A DNA stretch of 64,000 nt. It comes from Rhynochetos jubatus (lineage: Eukaryota; Chordata; Aves; Eurypygiformes; Rhynochetidae). How positions within the stretch are numbered: the stretch's first letter is position 1; every line of letters starts with the position of its first letter. A model generated the notes under the pieces. That model was not told the DNA's origin. It was given only the letters and a program-made list of their open reading frames with translations, and searched no databases. Location of the stretch: contig CM050650.1 in the NCBI GenBank assembly GCA_027574665.1, forward strand, positions 99,607,086 through 99,671,085. Direction: 5' to 3'. Position numbers and translations under genes: made by a program. This document shows, piece after piece, positions 12,701-24,795 of the stretch.

Positions 12701-15700
12701 GCAAAAATAGAACTTCCTAGGGTCACTTATCCAATCTTTGATTAGGGACATTTGCTAAGATATTAGATTTCCTTTTAAAGTACATAAGAGCATGTACCTC
12801 TGAATCCACTCTAGAACTAATTTCTGGTTTTCTGTCCTGTGCATGAGAGCTGTATTCTCTTCATTTTTATCCACAGATACCAATGTAGGATTTTTCTTTT
12901 TCTTCTGTTAACAATTTATACCCATGTTAAAAAAAAAAAAATTACCTATTATGTAAGCCTCTTGATGCATCTTGTGAGATTTAGATCTTTGAGTAAAAGA
13001 CCTACAAGCTGAACCTTAAATGTAATTGAACACAAATGTCACTTTTGAAATTATGTCAAATTTTTCTTTTATATTTTTAAACTAAGATTCTGAACTACTA
13101 TAACCAAATATATTTTTCATCTACCATTTTAATTATACTACTACTCACATTTTGAAATTTGCCAGTTACAGGCAACAATATAGTATTAGACGTATTTGTT
13201 TATTGTAATCATATTCTGTTTTTAAATGTAGGTGAAGTCTACTACTTCAGACAATTATAAGTAGCATACAGGAAAAAATACAAGATAAATGTATGTCATC
13301 ATAAATAAACTGACTTAATAGATTGTTATCCTTTTATGTGTATTAATGAATTAAAATGTAAAATAATGTATAAGGCTTACTTTTGGTGTTAACTTGTTCC
13401 TCAGCTTGAGGTTGGTAATACATGGAGGCTAAAAACTGTTTTGATAAGTTAGGAGATGCTGCACGTTCTTACTTCCTGATTAGTTTACTGGTATTTTTAA
13501 TACCGAGATAAGATTTTGCAATCTGTTCTTCTCAATATTTTGTCCAAGTTTTATTTAGCAAATATTTCCAACAACAAATTTAATTGCTAGAGAAGAAATG
13601 GCAGCTGAGCAAAAATAAGTGTGGTTACTCAGAACAAATACATGAGAGAACAGAAGTGGGTATCTACATGTCTGAGAGGTGGGTTTTTTCATCATTCTTT
13701 TTGTGGGCTATAGTTAGCTTGCAGTACTCCTGAATCATGAAATGATTTTTACCTTAAGCAGGCGGAGACAATGGTCAATAATTTGAGTATTTTGCACAAA
13801 TTTAAACATACCCATGGCTGATAATGCATTTGAAAGGATCTGTGATCTGGCAGTTCCCGGAAGGTAAAGCACTACCTATGATTAAACACACTTTCTTAAA
13901 AAATAATGAAGTGTAAGGAAGGAAAAATTCAATAAGTGCCAAATGGACAGTTGGGAAGATATTGGAAATATGTCCAATATGCCTGCAAACCTGTGATTAT
14001 TTTCATTATTTAGATTCCTACTTAGTTTATCAGTAAAGGCAATGTTTTGTGCTTAACCATGCAAATTTTCATATCAAGAAACAGCTGCTCTTCAGATGAA
14101 GTACTGAAGGAAAAATAATTCATTCTGTGCCAACTGCAATGTTTGTTTCTGAGTGCACTTCCCAAAAGTGTGTCATTAGCACAGTGAGTTAAAGGTGACA
14201 TTGAGAGTTAAATAGCAGGGCATTATGCACATAATGTTAAAAAAAAGAAAAAAGACAGAGAAAAAAAGCGCCTCCTTTGATGTTTTCCGAAGCAGGGTGT
14301 ATAATATAAAGTTAGTAAATACCTGACATTTACCAAGAAGTAACCAATGTTTTCTGACATGTATTATGCTATTTGAATCTTTTAAATTGGCAAAGTGGCT
14401 AAGTGTAGGTTGAATGACACCAGAAGAGAAAGGTTATAATTCTCTTTCTTTCCATTTTCCTGGCTTTTTTTTCATATTTAAAATGTATTTTTATGCAAAT
14501 GCTTCTATTTTAGTCATCTGTAGCTCGGCAAGTTTTGTCCATGCCAGTCATGCATCAGGCCTCCTTAGTGTAAATTCTATTTCTGTGGTTTGAAATAGCT
14601 CCCTGGTATGTAGAACTTGGACCTTGTCCTTGTCTTTTATGGTACAATATCTTAAAGAGCACGGATGTGGAACCTGACTCACAAAATGAAAGCAAGAATC
14701 ACATTCTGTTTTCTTTTACATCCAGACATCCCAGGAAAGCCAACAGAATTAATTACATGAGTGAAAGCAAATTTTAGCAGTAGCAAATTCTTTTAGGATG
14801 GCATTCTGACCTTGTTGGATTACAGCTTGTCCCTGCTCAGGTACAGCTAACACTGATGGATCATCTAACTCGATTGGCAGAGGCTCATGTGTTTTGTGAA
14901 GTTCCAGAGCTGATCTCTGACGCTAGCATACTGCTGGATTGCCTGTAATAAAGTGGGAGGACGAGAACGGCAATAAATGACACGGTGTAAGTTACAGCTG
15001 GTTACTACAGTGAGATGCATTCACCCCAGTCTCTAGGAAGGAGATTCTCCTCTAGTTGTACATGACTAGACGTATGTGCAACATACTACAGGATTTCTTG
15101 TACAACTTGGCCATAGCTACCAACAAGCAGTTACGTGTTCACTCTCACACAAGCATAGCTATATGTACAGCTGCCATTAGTAAATGTTCTTGCTTCAGAC
15201 AGCAATTTCAACAGTCTGTTGCTTACATCATGTATCACTACATTACGTATGTGTGGCTATATGCCACACCTGGAGTCTATACAGTACAGTGGAAGAAAAA
15301 TAACAATGCTGAGGCAAGCTAAAGGTCAATCAGGTGTGGCATTCTTCCTCAGTTACTAGCAGCAGATGCCCAGGAAGAACATAAGAATACAAGTAGCATA
15401 TTTATGATACTTCTCACAAATAATCTCCTAGCTTCTAGTAATTCTTGAGCTAGAGCATTTGTATTCAATAGCACATTGGGTTTTGTTCCATAATTTTGTT
15501 GTTTAATCCTATGTATGTTTTCAACATGCACTGCCTGCTGTGGGAAGGATTTCCAAAATTTGCCTGCCTTTTGTTTGTTCTAGGCTAGTCAGGAGGTCAG
15601 TTAATGGACAAAACACTGGGTTTAATTCAGCAATTGCCACTTGGCCACAATAATAACCTGAAAGAGAAAAAATTATGCTTTCTGACTCACTGAGTAATGA

Positions 15701-15947
15701 CATCATGGATTGACTGTGTTTGTGTTTATGTGACTTATTGATACTTACAAAAATAAATTAAGTTGATTTCAGTAGTTTTTATATTTAGTATAAAAAAGGG
15801 AATACATTTCTAACTAGAAAAGTTCTTCCAGACCAGCAAAATGGATTACATTTGGTGGCATTCCTTAGTCACTGAATGGTTCAAATGAACCTGAATTACA
15901 AAATTAGGAAGAATGAGTATTCTAGCTAAAAGACCATCTTGATTTAC
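6798..15947. other. Unique AT-rich non-coding DNA
   Basis: No gene or interspersed repeat is recognised. Open frames here are under 100 codons and lack family resemblance. Short simple repeats occur: ATATATATAT near 9620-9632, a run of 13 A at about 12929-12941, and an A/G-rich stretch at 14238-14270. The part around 13900-14230 is rich in homeodomain- and POU-like words (CATGCAAATTTTCAT near 14058) and could be a conserved non-coding block. That is inference only. Confidence 0.55.
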
Positions 15948-15968
15948 TGACTTGGTTAAACCACGACA
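15948..15968 (+). mobile_element. 21-bp LTR scar (both ends of the TGTCCTGGTTT family joined)
   Basis: Bases 15954-15968 (GGTTAAACCACGACA) match 15 of 15 the 3' end of the solo-LTR family seen at 1-698, 26184 and elsewhere. The six bases before them (TGACTT) resemble the LTR start TGTCCT, so the whole reads as LTR start joined to LTR end, 19 of 21 against that model. A near-identical product in the other orientation is at 46514-46534. Here the flanks (TTTAC and GAGAC) are not a convincing duplication, so this copy is less certain. Confidence 0.5.
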
Positions 15969-17352
15969 GAGACTTACATCCAAACTATACAAACGTAACA
16001 GTGTAAAAAGACAGCAATCCTTTTGGGACATCCTGCTCCACCTCTCAGGGGAATGGTAGGATGATATCCTTCCATATAACTGCAAGAATTCTGAAGCTAC
16101 ATTGAGGAAGATTGTGTGTAAACACCCTATTTATGTCCCATTTACATCTATCAGATGTCCACATGTGTACAGAGATGTAGGTGGGAACAGAGAAGCAGTG
16201 TCTATGAAAGTTCCTGTCAGTATTTCCTTATAGAAAGGCTGATAGCACTTCCTTATAGAAGAAACAGTGTGGCTGTCAAAGATGTTACAATTTCTTTATC
16301 AGTATTAGTTATTACTAAAGGATGACATCGGATAGACCTTGAGAATATGTGGAAAAGTATTATCTGGATATTTTCAACTAATTTCTTTAATACTTGTCTC
16401 ATATCTCCTTAATGGAATAAATTACTGGAGTTATCATAAAAACAGGAATAAGCAACATCAAAGAAATAGTCCATGCATCAATAGTGATCTGTAATACATG
16501 AAAATAGGATGTTCATAAATAATTTTCCTAAAGTAATAAAAAGCTGCCATTTCTGGTATTGAGAGTCCTAGCCTTTAGTTTTAAAAAGATACTGTTATTT
16601 TAGAAAATAAAGGAATGGAAGATCAGAATAATGGCATACGCAGGAGATAAAATTGGAAATTTGCCTAGCAGGTAATTTCATAGTACATCTCTTAACTTTG
16701 TTTAAACTAGACTACTTTGTAGCAGGCTTTTCCCCTACGTTAACAAGAAAGCATGGCTAGAGAGGAAGAGCAGTTGGGGTCCATTGAACCTTGACTATTC
16801 AATGCTGACACAATATTAGACACAAATCATTACAGTTTAGCACATCCTTAAATTATCATTATTCCTATGGACCTGCTTTGAATTATGCTGTGAAACACAT
16901 AATATGGTCAGCCATCATTAGATAAAAAGAAATTGATATAGTAACTGTTCAAAGTCCCTTTCAGATATCTACGAGTTGCCAAACTAGGCTGAAATGAACA
17001 GTCTGAGGGATAATAGGAGTTCCCGGGGAGTTTAAATTTTGAACAAAGAGATATAAATGTATTCAACATCTGAAAACATTGATACTACTCATTATTTTAC
17101 TTATCTCATTATAGTTGCTAATTCTGCGTTTTTTGCTACATATCCTGATCATCTCACAGTGAGCATTTGATACTTGTCATTTTCAAACCAAACTCTACGT
17201 TTAACACTACAAATGACATTTTATATCCTTGCTGTTTAACTTTAATGTAGAATGTAGATGTTTATATCCAAAAAAGCAACCTAGGAATTTCACAGTTCAG
17301 AGCTTCCCAGCTTCACCAGGCACATTCTTGGTCAGTCAGAGTTTCCTACATG
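15969..17352. other. Unique AT-rich non-coding DNA
   Basis: Nothing recognised apart from a short direct repeat, TTCCTTATAGAA, twice near 16226-16260. No open frame deserves a gene call. Confidence 0.55.
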
Positions 17353-17440
17353 ATCTGCTCTAGGTGATCCTGCTCTGGCAGGGGGGTTGGACTAGATGAT
17401 CTCTAGAGGTCCCTTCCAACCCCAAACGCTCTGTGAATCC
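17353..17440 (+). mobile_element. CR1 LINE, 3'-end fragment
   Basis: Contains the CR1 3' signature: GATCCTGCTCTGGCAGGGGG, then TTGGACTAGATGATCTCTAG and AGGTCCCTTCCAACCCC, ending in a degenerate TCTGTGAAT tail. Only the last ~90 bases are present, a strong 5' truncation as usual for CR1. The tail is the TCTGTG-type subfamily, like the two copies near 30.1-30.8 kb. Confidence 0.88.
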
Positions 17441-19239
17441 AAATCAGGCATTGTGTGTGCTCAGAAGTACTGTGGTATGGAGAGCTAGTTATGCATCACA
17501 TTTTCAACCTCTTCTGTGACCCAGTTGAAGAATGTTCAGAAAAAGGTTTAATAGCTCTAGGAACCTGACATAAACTCTAAAATATTGAAAAACTAACCAA
17601 CAGCCATAAACAAACCCCTTACATTTCAGAAAGTGTTTTATGATTTCAAATAAATATGAGATAATGAGCTCTAAACCATTGTTGCTGAGGATACTAATCA
17701 TAGCCAACATGTTTTTAAGCTTTGAAATATTGTTTAGCCGTGCCCATTTAAAAGAGTCTCTTTTAATTCTCTGATCCTAAGATTGTTTCTATCTTCACTG
17801 TGGTCACACTGCCTCCTTTCTCTACTGAGCGGTTTTTTGTTTGTGAGCATTTTATGTTTATTGATTTATTGCTTCATACTCCTTAATTAGCCACACTGAC
17901 CTTACTTGCCTCCTTCCTTCTTAAAACCTTTTTGACATCAATTTCAATTAAAGGTGGGCTCATGAGATAGAATTCTGACCAGGACCTTGATTAAGCAAAG
18001 CTTAGACTGTGTTCAGTTTTCTGGCTTAGGGACTTGCTTAACTCTAACCATATCCACTGAAGCCTCTCTTTCCTTCAAACCTTGCTCCAAAAACTTGATA
18101 TTAGATGAATCGGCCTTATGCTATGGTCATGCAGCATAAATCCCAGAATGAGGGATTTACTAAATATCATAACTATCAGAGTACTAATTTCACTTGCTAC
18201 TTCTTTCAGGGTTGTGAGATTACAGAATGCAATGATCTTGTGTTTGTTCCTTAAATTCAGTATTTCTACTTGTTGCCTTATTCCTAGCTAACAGTCCAAC
18301 ACTTTGAAAAAACAGTGTTGTTGAAAACCAAGACATAATATCCCTTTGCACATCATACATACATTATCTTCCTAATTCTTGGTGTAGGACCAGTTCTACT
18401 TCTTTCCTGTTTCATTTGCTTTTTATGGCTTTTGAATGAACATTTTGTTGTTCATTGCAGTTTGCAAGATGCAGCTCAGCTTTCTTCATTATGCCCTATT
18501 TTCTCCTTAGTTCTTTTAGGCTGTTATTTATTTCTAATATTCTGTATGAAATGGCTTTTCATTTGTGGAGACATGGAGCCTCAATGTGTTTTGCTCTTGA
18601 TGTGAGCTCCGAGCATCACAAAGTTTTGTATTCAGCTTAAAAAAAATTCCATATGCCACATTACAGCAAAGACACTGAGCAACCTGACCCCATCTGACTT
18701 CAGTGAGTATTCCAGCAACAAGAAAATGATAATTTTTTCTAATCATCTCATTTTGCAAATCCAGTTTAGAGAAAAAAAAGTATCAGCTTAAAAGGCACAA
18801 GTGACAATATCTCCAACTTCTATGGAGAGATGAAGAGGCAAGGGATAGGAATCTGTGTCTTTTAATAGGCAAAAAAAGGATGGAACTTAAAAGCAATTTT
18901 TGTCAGTTCTTAAAACTTCATAACATGGACTCAAACCCTTAGCTACAGATTCCCTCTTGTAAAAAAGCTTTAGCTTTTGCATGCCTTTATTTATTTTCCA
19001 ATCAATTGAATTGTCTTGTGATTACTGAGTTTAAATTCAGTGTCTATCATCAAATCTTCAGTGAAGCTCTCCATACTTTCTAGAACTAAGTCTGAAAGAG
19101 GATCAATTCTCGTGAATACATTGTCATATCATGAATAACTGATGTTATCCATATTCGTCAAAGTATAAAGTCCCATAAAGAGTACAGATACTACAGTAAT
19201 TGTCTCTTTAACAAGACTGTAGAGGTTTTTATTTTCATG
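17441..19239. other. Unique AT-rich non-coding DNA
   Basis: No gene or repeat recognised. A small hairpin (CAACACT…AGTGTTG, about 18298-18321) is too short to call. Open frames are at most 74 codons. Confidence 0.55.
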
Positions 19240-19808
19240 TGTGAGTGGTTTAGCACTGGTTAGCAACTAAGCACCGCACAGCCACTCGCTTGCCCTGTCC
19301 CACTATGTGGGATGAGAGAGAGAATCGGAAAAAATCTTGTGGGCTGAGATAAAAACAGTTTAATAGGACAGCAAAGCACAAGGTAATACTGCTACTACTA
19401 CCACTACTACTAATAATAATAATAAAGGAATGCACAAAACCAAATTATACACAGTGCAACAATTGCTCGCCACCCAGTGATCGATAGCAACTCCCCAAGC
19501 AGCGATTCCTGCCCACTGGCCAACCCCAGTTTTATATACTGAGCATGACAACATATGGTGTGGAATATCCCTTTGGCCAGTTTGGGTCAGCTGTCCCATC
19601 TATGGCCCCTCCCAGTTTCTTGTGCACCTGGCCCATGCTGACAGCACATGGGAAGCTGAAAAGTCCTTGACTTAGTGTAAGCATTGCAACTACTTAGCAA
19701 GAACTAACAACAGCAGTGTGTTATCAGAATTATTCTCACCCTAAATCCAAAACAAAGCACTACCAACTACTAGGAAGAAAATTAACTATACCAGCTGAAA
19801 CCAGGATG
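19240..19808 (-). mobile_element. Solo LTR of the TGTCCTGGTTT family
   Basis: The element's sense strand is minus. Read that way it has the family start (…CCTGGTTTCAGCTGG…TTAATTTTCTTCCTAG), a TATA box (TATATAAAA, plus-strand 19530-19538) within CTCAGTATATAAAACTGG, and ATTAAA (plus-strand 19359-19364) before a TTTTTATCTCAGCCCAC stretch. It ends in a decayed form of the LTR end near 19240. A trinucleotide run lies inside. Ends are mutated and no target duplication is visible, so it is older than the 26184 copy. No internal viral sequence flanks it. Confidence 0.87.
19386..19426 (+). repeat. ACT/AAT trinucleotide microsatellite inside LTR
   Basis: Runs of ACT merging into AAT. The same place in other copies of this LTR family is also AT-trinucleotide rich (compare 420-560), so the repeat is part of the LTR. 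It may vary in length between individuals. Confidence 0.8.
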
Positions 19809-22800
19809 ACTTGAAACTGATCATATAATAGAGTTCAAGTATTTCCTTGTAAAATGTGCTTTTCTTTTCCAGACTGATTTAAACCCAAACAGATTCTACC
19901 TTCTACATTTCATTACTTTTATTCCTTTACAGTTTATCACATTACTAATGCATAATTCCATACTCTCTCTTCTTTGCTCTTATTTGTGTTTTTCCCAAAT
20001 GGTACTTTAGAACATATTTCACCAAAGGGTGGTGACAAGAGACCTTACTGCTGTAGTGCTAAGTTGCTTCAGGGTAATCTTAATATATATTTACAGTACT
20101 TGCTAACATTTTAATCCCTCCAGCATTCCTCTGTGACAAACTGCAAAGAGCAAAGGAAGTTTCCAGCTGGTGAGGAGTTTGGCTTCCATTACTCTGTCTT
20201 TGGTTCATCTTTGATTTAGGGAAATGGCACTAGTGATGCTTGCAGGAAATAATGAAGCAATACTAGGGCTGGGCATTGAGCTTTTGTGGGCTTAACTAAA
20301 TTCAAGGACTGAGTGTGACTTTCAGCATTATGTAAGATTGCCCCAATTCAGATACCTTGGTGATTAATACTGCTTTATTTCTGCTGAGTCACTTTATAAA
20401 TTTAAAATTTTTAAACTACTTTTCATTTGAAAGAGGATGATATATAGTTGAATTTTTTTGATGATGGTGTACAATGAATCTATGTATGTACATATCCACA
20501 AGGCACATATCCAGCTTTATCCTTTCTTAACGCCTGAGTTGGTATTTCCAGGACAGATTCACAGACCTACAGCACCTGTACACTAAAGGGAAAGGCCGTA
20601 AGTGTTATGACTTTGTCAAATTCAAAAGAGAACCCAAGCTGAGCAGAGGTAAAGCATTATCATATGCAATAAAATTGTTGAGACGTGCTTCTGAAATTTA
20701 TTTCCCCTCAGGGTTAATTACCTCTCTGGAGCACTGAAATACGTGTTTAAGTGAAACAGAAATGTACAGATCAAGTCTTCTCCTGATTCCAGGTGTCTTT
20801 CAGCAAAGAAAAACTCACTCTCTGAAAAGGAGGTGAGAGTAGAGGAAACCTTAGTAAATAATGGTCTCAGCCATTATTTAAGGGTAAACTTGCACTGTAA
20901 CCCTCCATCTGTCAGAGAAGGTTTCCATCGGTGTTTCTCAACTCCCAGGAGAGAGACATGATCAGTATGCTAAAACCTTGAGATTAGGAGACCATCCCTG
21001 TTGATGTTTCTGTCCTGTTGGGCTAAGGAAGAAAGGAAGATCCTTCAGATGGAGGAAGCAAAGGAGAAACCTCTCATTCCAGTCTTTGCTGCCAGGATTG
21101 TTTCTGCATTTTATATTGAAGAATGAATACAAAAATTACTTTAACAGGACTAGACCTCAAATTCCTACTTATCTGCCAGCTAAACACTGGGTTACATAGC
21201 CAGGTTCCTTCTTTTGGTACCCATTCTAGTGTCAATGCTCTTGGCTTCTTGTTAACCCAAGCATTCACAGAAAATGGAAGCAAGTTTCTCACTTTAGAGG
21301 TGTTTCAGTCATCAAATGTAATTGGATCAGTGGGATCTACCTCTACTCTTCTGCTGTCTTACAAAAAAGTGAGTATTGCTCAGTGGGCAATCACCTTCAG
21401 CTAGAGAATTAGTGTTTTGATTCTCATTTATCTCTTTTCATTGACTCTATGGACACTCAAAATGTTAAATTTAGAAGCCCTGAATCATGCTGCTGGGGAA
21501 TGGTCAGAAGTACTTTTCACTGTGTTGTTCTAAGAGCACTATTAAATGTGTTTTCCATACTTCTAAATGGATTTAAAGTGGTAAAATAATAGAATCATAA
21601 AACGGTTTGGTAAAATATTTGATGGTAAAACATGAAATGTATTAAAAACACTGAAAAAATAGTTTTGCATCACACCTGACAAAAATGTAGTCTTTTGAAA
21701 AGCCTTAATTGTTGATTCAGTCAATCATCCTTGATTTTCCTCAAAAACATTTCATTGATAATATCAAGAATGTAGACTTGCATTCCTTTTAAAAAAAATG
21801 GTAAAAGAATAATTAGGTAGAACTTAGTTTAAAAGTTACTGATTATCATTTATGGAAGATAGATACATACAAATGACACATTTGCCTCCAGTAAAGGACT
21901 TGCTTCTTGTTTAAGCATTTTCCACACCCTGAACAATAACTACACTGTCCCAAATATTTACATTTTACATCCAAGTGCAATCTATTTTTCAAACTGAAGA
22001 CTACTGAATCTACTGAACTAATCCTAGCCCCAAAAACTCTAGGTGAGCCGCAAGGATGGACAGGAAAAAAAAATCAAATCTCATGAAAACATTCATTTTT
22101 ATTCAGCTTATGTGTCTGAGCAAGTGTTCATTGTAGCAGCATGTTCTCATGTACAGTGTTTAGCCATGTGTCTGCCAGGCTACCATCTTGCCGTCAAGCC
22201 CCACTTTCAGATTCCAGCAGCACAGGAAATTATTCATCCCACAATCTGTTTCACAGCTGGTTGTACCCTCATTGTCAGCTGTCATCAGAGCTGGATAAAT
22301 ACTTCAAATTTATGCCTGCTAAAAAAACCATAATAGCCAGCATAAATAGCCCAAATACATAAACCAAGTACAATGGAACCACTTACATAGGTATGTGAGA
22401 TATTATATTAGAAATTACCAAAAGTTATTATATTCTTTGAAATTTTGTAATATATAGTTACAGATTGCCTTTAGAAAACAACATTTTTGTGATCTGTGGC
22501 TGGTTCATATGCACAGCAGAACTCATAGTCACGTAGAGGAATTGTAAAAACTTCCATTTGAACAGAACCGAAAAATCTACAAATATTCATCCCTTTTTGA
22601 TTGTATATTTATTCTTAATATTACAGCCGTTCTCTAAGTTAGCTAGCAGTACTGATTTGTGTACATATTAAATTTATAATCTTACTGTCAGTTCTTGGAA
22701 GAGAAAGGTTTACTAAATTTATAGTTTAATAGATGAGGTTTATTTGTTTGTTGATTTCCATGTCTACTAGTGAAAATAGTGTATTAGGTTGATTCATGTG

Positions 22801-23319
22801 CTGCAACTAAAGCCATGTTTATTCAAACAGTTTTCAATCAATTGGTGAACGTCCAGAACTTTTCCAGGGAGATGAAGATTGTTCAGCCTAAAAAAAATTT
22901 AGTCTATAAATGTTGCTCCTGTGGACTAATTGGAAATAAATTGTGAGTACCTACCAACCAGTGGGTCACTGGTGTAGGTCTTGTAAAGCTGGAATATTCA
23001 GGTGTTTTGGCGATTAGGACAAAACTTCAATGTAATCTCAACAAAATGAAGATATAATCCAAAATGAATAGGATGTAATTCAGTGAAACTAAATGACCCA
23101 GAAAGGAATAAAAAACAGCACACTGACTGGGCCCCAGTTATTAAAAATGGTCCTAGATTTGACAAACAAACAAAACAATAATGTCCCACCCCTACTGTGA
23201 GAAAAGGCATAATTTTAGCCTAGTTTTACAAACACAAGTAACATGCAAAATAATCCATCTGTTCCACTCATTACTGGCAAGACACCAGCTAGAGAAGTTT
23301 ACCCAGTCCTCGAGCATCA
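19809..23319. other. Unique AT-rich non-coding DNA
   Basis: No gene supported. Open frames of 93 (21123-21404) and 96 codons (22043-22333) show no recognised domain. A 22-base stretch at 21588-21610 resembles a CR1 tail but stops too soon to call. Confidence 0.55.
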
Positions 23320-23700
23320 CAGGTTTAAGAAAATTTGGGAAGAGTCAAAGAAGAACCAAAAAATAATTAAAATGTCTAGAAAACGTGACCTCCAAAGGAA
23401 GATTGAATAAGTTGTTTTGACTGAAGGAAAGCAGATTAGTGGTGAATTTATAACAGCATTCATGTATACAAAACTCGACTGCAAAAAAGAGAAAAATTTC
23501 TTCACTGGAACGATTGTCAGGCATTGGAACAGGCTGCACAAGGAAGTCATTATGTCACCATTCCTGGAAGTATTTAAGAGACATGTAGGTGACGTGCTCA
23601 GGGACATGGTTTAGTGGTAGACTTGACAGTGTTAGGTTAATGGTTGGATTTAATGATATTCAAGCTCTTTTCCAACCTAAATGGTTCTATGTTGTATTCT
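23320..23700 (+). mobile_element. CR1 LINE, 3' fragment with ORF2 C-terminus remnant
   Basis: The open stretch 23417-23614 still reads as the CR1 ORF2 C-terminal region (NFFTGTIVRHWNRLHKEV, then FLEVFKRHVGDVLRDMV), followed by the 3' non-coding tail (GGTTGGATTTAATGATATTC, CTTTTCCAACCTAAATGG, TTCTATG). It is 5'-truncated and diverged. The ORF2 product is the endonuclease/reverse transcriptase that copies CR1 RNA into new sites; this remnant lacks all catalytic parts. It is the first of three CR1 pieces lying head to tail. Confidence 0.85.
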
Positions 23701-23973
23701 TCTTACGCTTTCTTAATCAGGCTAGAACAAAAACCAATGGCTTTAAGCTATAGCAAGGAAGATTCAGATATTATGGAAATGTTCTTATAGTAAGGCTAGA
23801 GAATCATTGGAATAGATATTTTAATAGGGTATGAAATCTCCATTTCTGAATGCTTATAAAACCAGATTAGATTAATAAACTTAACCAAGCAAGGTGAGGG
23901 ATAACTGATCATGGATGTTATTGGACTAGACAATCTCTCAAGACCACTTACAGCCCTATTTTATGTTCTTTGA
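23701..23973 (+). mobile_element. CR1 LINE, older 3' fragment
   Basis: Recognisable but heavily decayed: CAATGGCTTTAA, CATTGGAATAGA, GAAATCTCCATTTCTGAA, then TTGGACTAGACAATCTCTCA and a CCCTATTTTATGTTCTTTGA tail. It resembles the CR1 type with a CTCGAGGTCCCTTCCAGCCC end, a different subfamily from its neighbours. Boundaries are approximate. Confidence 0.7.
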
Positions 23974-24450
23974 GTCCAGATGGGGGCCATGAAAAGGATG
24001 AGAGAGCTGGAGCACCTCTCATATGGGGACAGGATGAGAGAGTTGGGGTTGTTCAGGCTGGAAAAGAGAAGGCTCTGGGGAGACCTTATTGCAGCCTTCC
24101 AGTACCTGAAGGGGCCTACAAGAATTATGGGGGGGGAGAGGGGACTTTTTATAAGGACCTGTAGTGATAGGACAAGTGGTAACGGATTTAAATTGAAAGT
24201 GGGGAGATTTAAATTAGAAATAAATTTAGATTAGATGAGGGAGAAGTTCTTCACAGAGAGGATGGTGAGGCACTGGAATGGGTTGCCCAGAGAAGTTGTG
24301 AATGCCCCATGCCTGGCTGTCTTCAAAGCCAGGCTGGATGAGGCTTTGAGCAACCTGGTCTAGTGGAGGGTGTCCCTGCCCATGGCAGGGGGTTGGAACT
24401 AGATGATTTTTAAGGCCCCTTCCAACACAAACCATTTGATGATTCTATGA
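23974..24450 (+). mobile_element. CR1 LINE, 3' fragment, relatively young
   Basis: Clear CR1 3' region: GGAGCACCTCTCATATGGGG, GCAGCCTTCCAGTACCTGAA, CACTGGAATGGGTTGCCCAG, GAACTAGATGATTTTTAAGG, tail TTTGATGATTCTATGA. The two open frames through it (23970-24164, 23980-24234) are ORF2 C-terminal debris. A short local duplication of a TTTAAATTAGA-like phrase at about 24187-24237 breaks the frame. It abuts the previous CR1 tail exactly and is followed at once by an LTR fragment. Confidence 0.92.
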
Positions 24451-24656
24451 ATTGCTCACCACCCACCAACCAATACACAGCCAGGTCCCAAGTAGTGGGA
24501 GACAGAGCCCAAGAGTGATCACAGCAGAGTTTGTGTGAGCCCCATGAGTAAGAGAGTGACCAAGAAAGCCAACTGACTCACCAACTAACAAACAAAAAAG
24601 TGGGTCCCCCAGCCCACACCCAGCTTATATAGTGAGCATGACATCAGATGGAATGA
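24451..24656 (-). mobile_element. Internal LTR fragment wedged between two CR1 tails
   Basis: ATTGCTCACCACCCACCAAC through CCCAGCTTATATAGTGAGCA to GACATCAGATGGAATGA matches the middle of the TGTCCTGGTTT-family LTR (compare 19465-19560 and the reverse of 240-420). Its sense strand is minus, with the TATA box on the reverse of TTATATAG near 24624. Neither LTR end is present, so this is not a simple insertion. It is flanked by two direct copies of a ~125-bp CR1 3' end. Confidence 0.8.
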
Positions 24657-24666
24657 ATCATAGAAT

Positions 24667-24795
24667 CAAGGCCAGGCTGGATGAGGCTTTGAGCAACCTG
24701 ATATAGTGGAAGGTGTCCCTGACCGCAGTAGGGGTGTTGGAACTAGATGATCTTTAAGGTCCCTTCCAACCCAAACCATTCTACAATTCTATCAT
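24667..24795 (+). mobile_element. CR1 LINE, 3'-end fragment (second direct copy)
   Basis: AGGCCAGGCTGGATGAGGCT, then GTTGGAACTAGATGATCTTT and the AAACCATTCTACAATTCTAT tail. It closely parallels 24326-24450, so the two form direct repeats around the LTR fragment. It is preceded by an odd ATCATAGAATCA (24657-24668), which looks like a stray reverse-strand CR1 tail. Confidence 0.9.

Noticed and set aside
18298-18321. Small hairpin CAACACT…AGTGTTG
   Set aside because: A seven-base stem with an A-rich loop is common by chance; no miRNA-like length.
21588-21610. AATAGAATCATAAAACGG followed by TTTGG, like a minus-strand CR1 tail
   Set aside because: Only about 22 bases match and the next expected part (GGAAGGGACC…) is absent; could be chance in AT-rich DNA.
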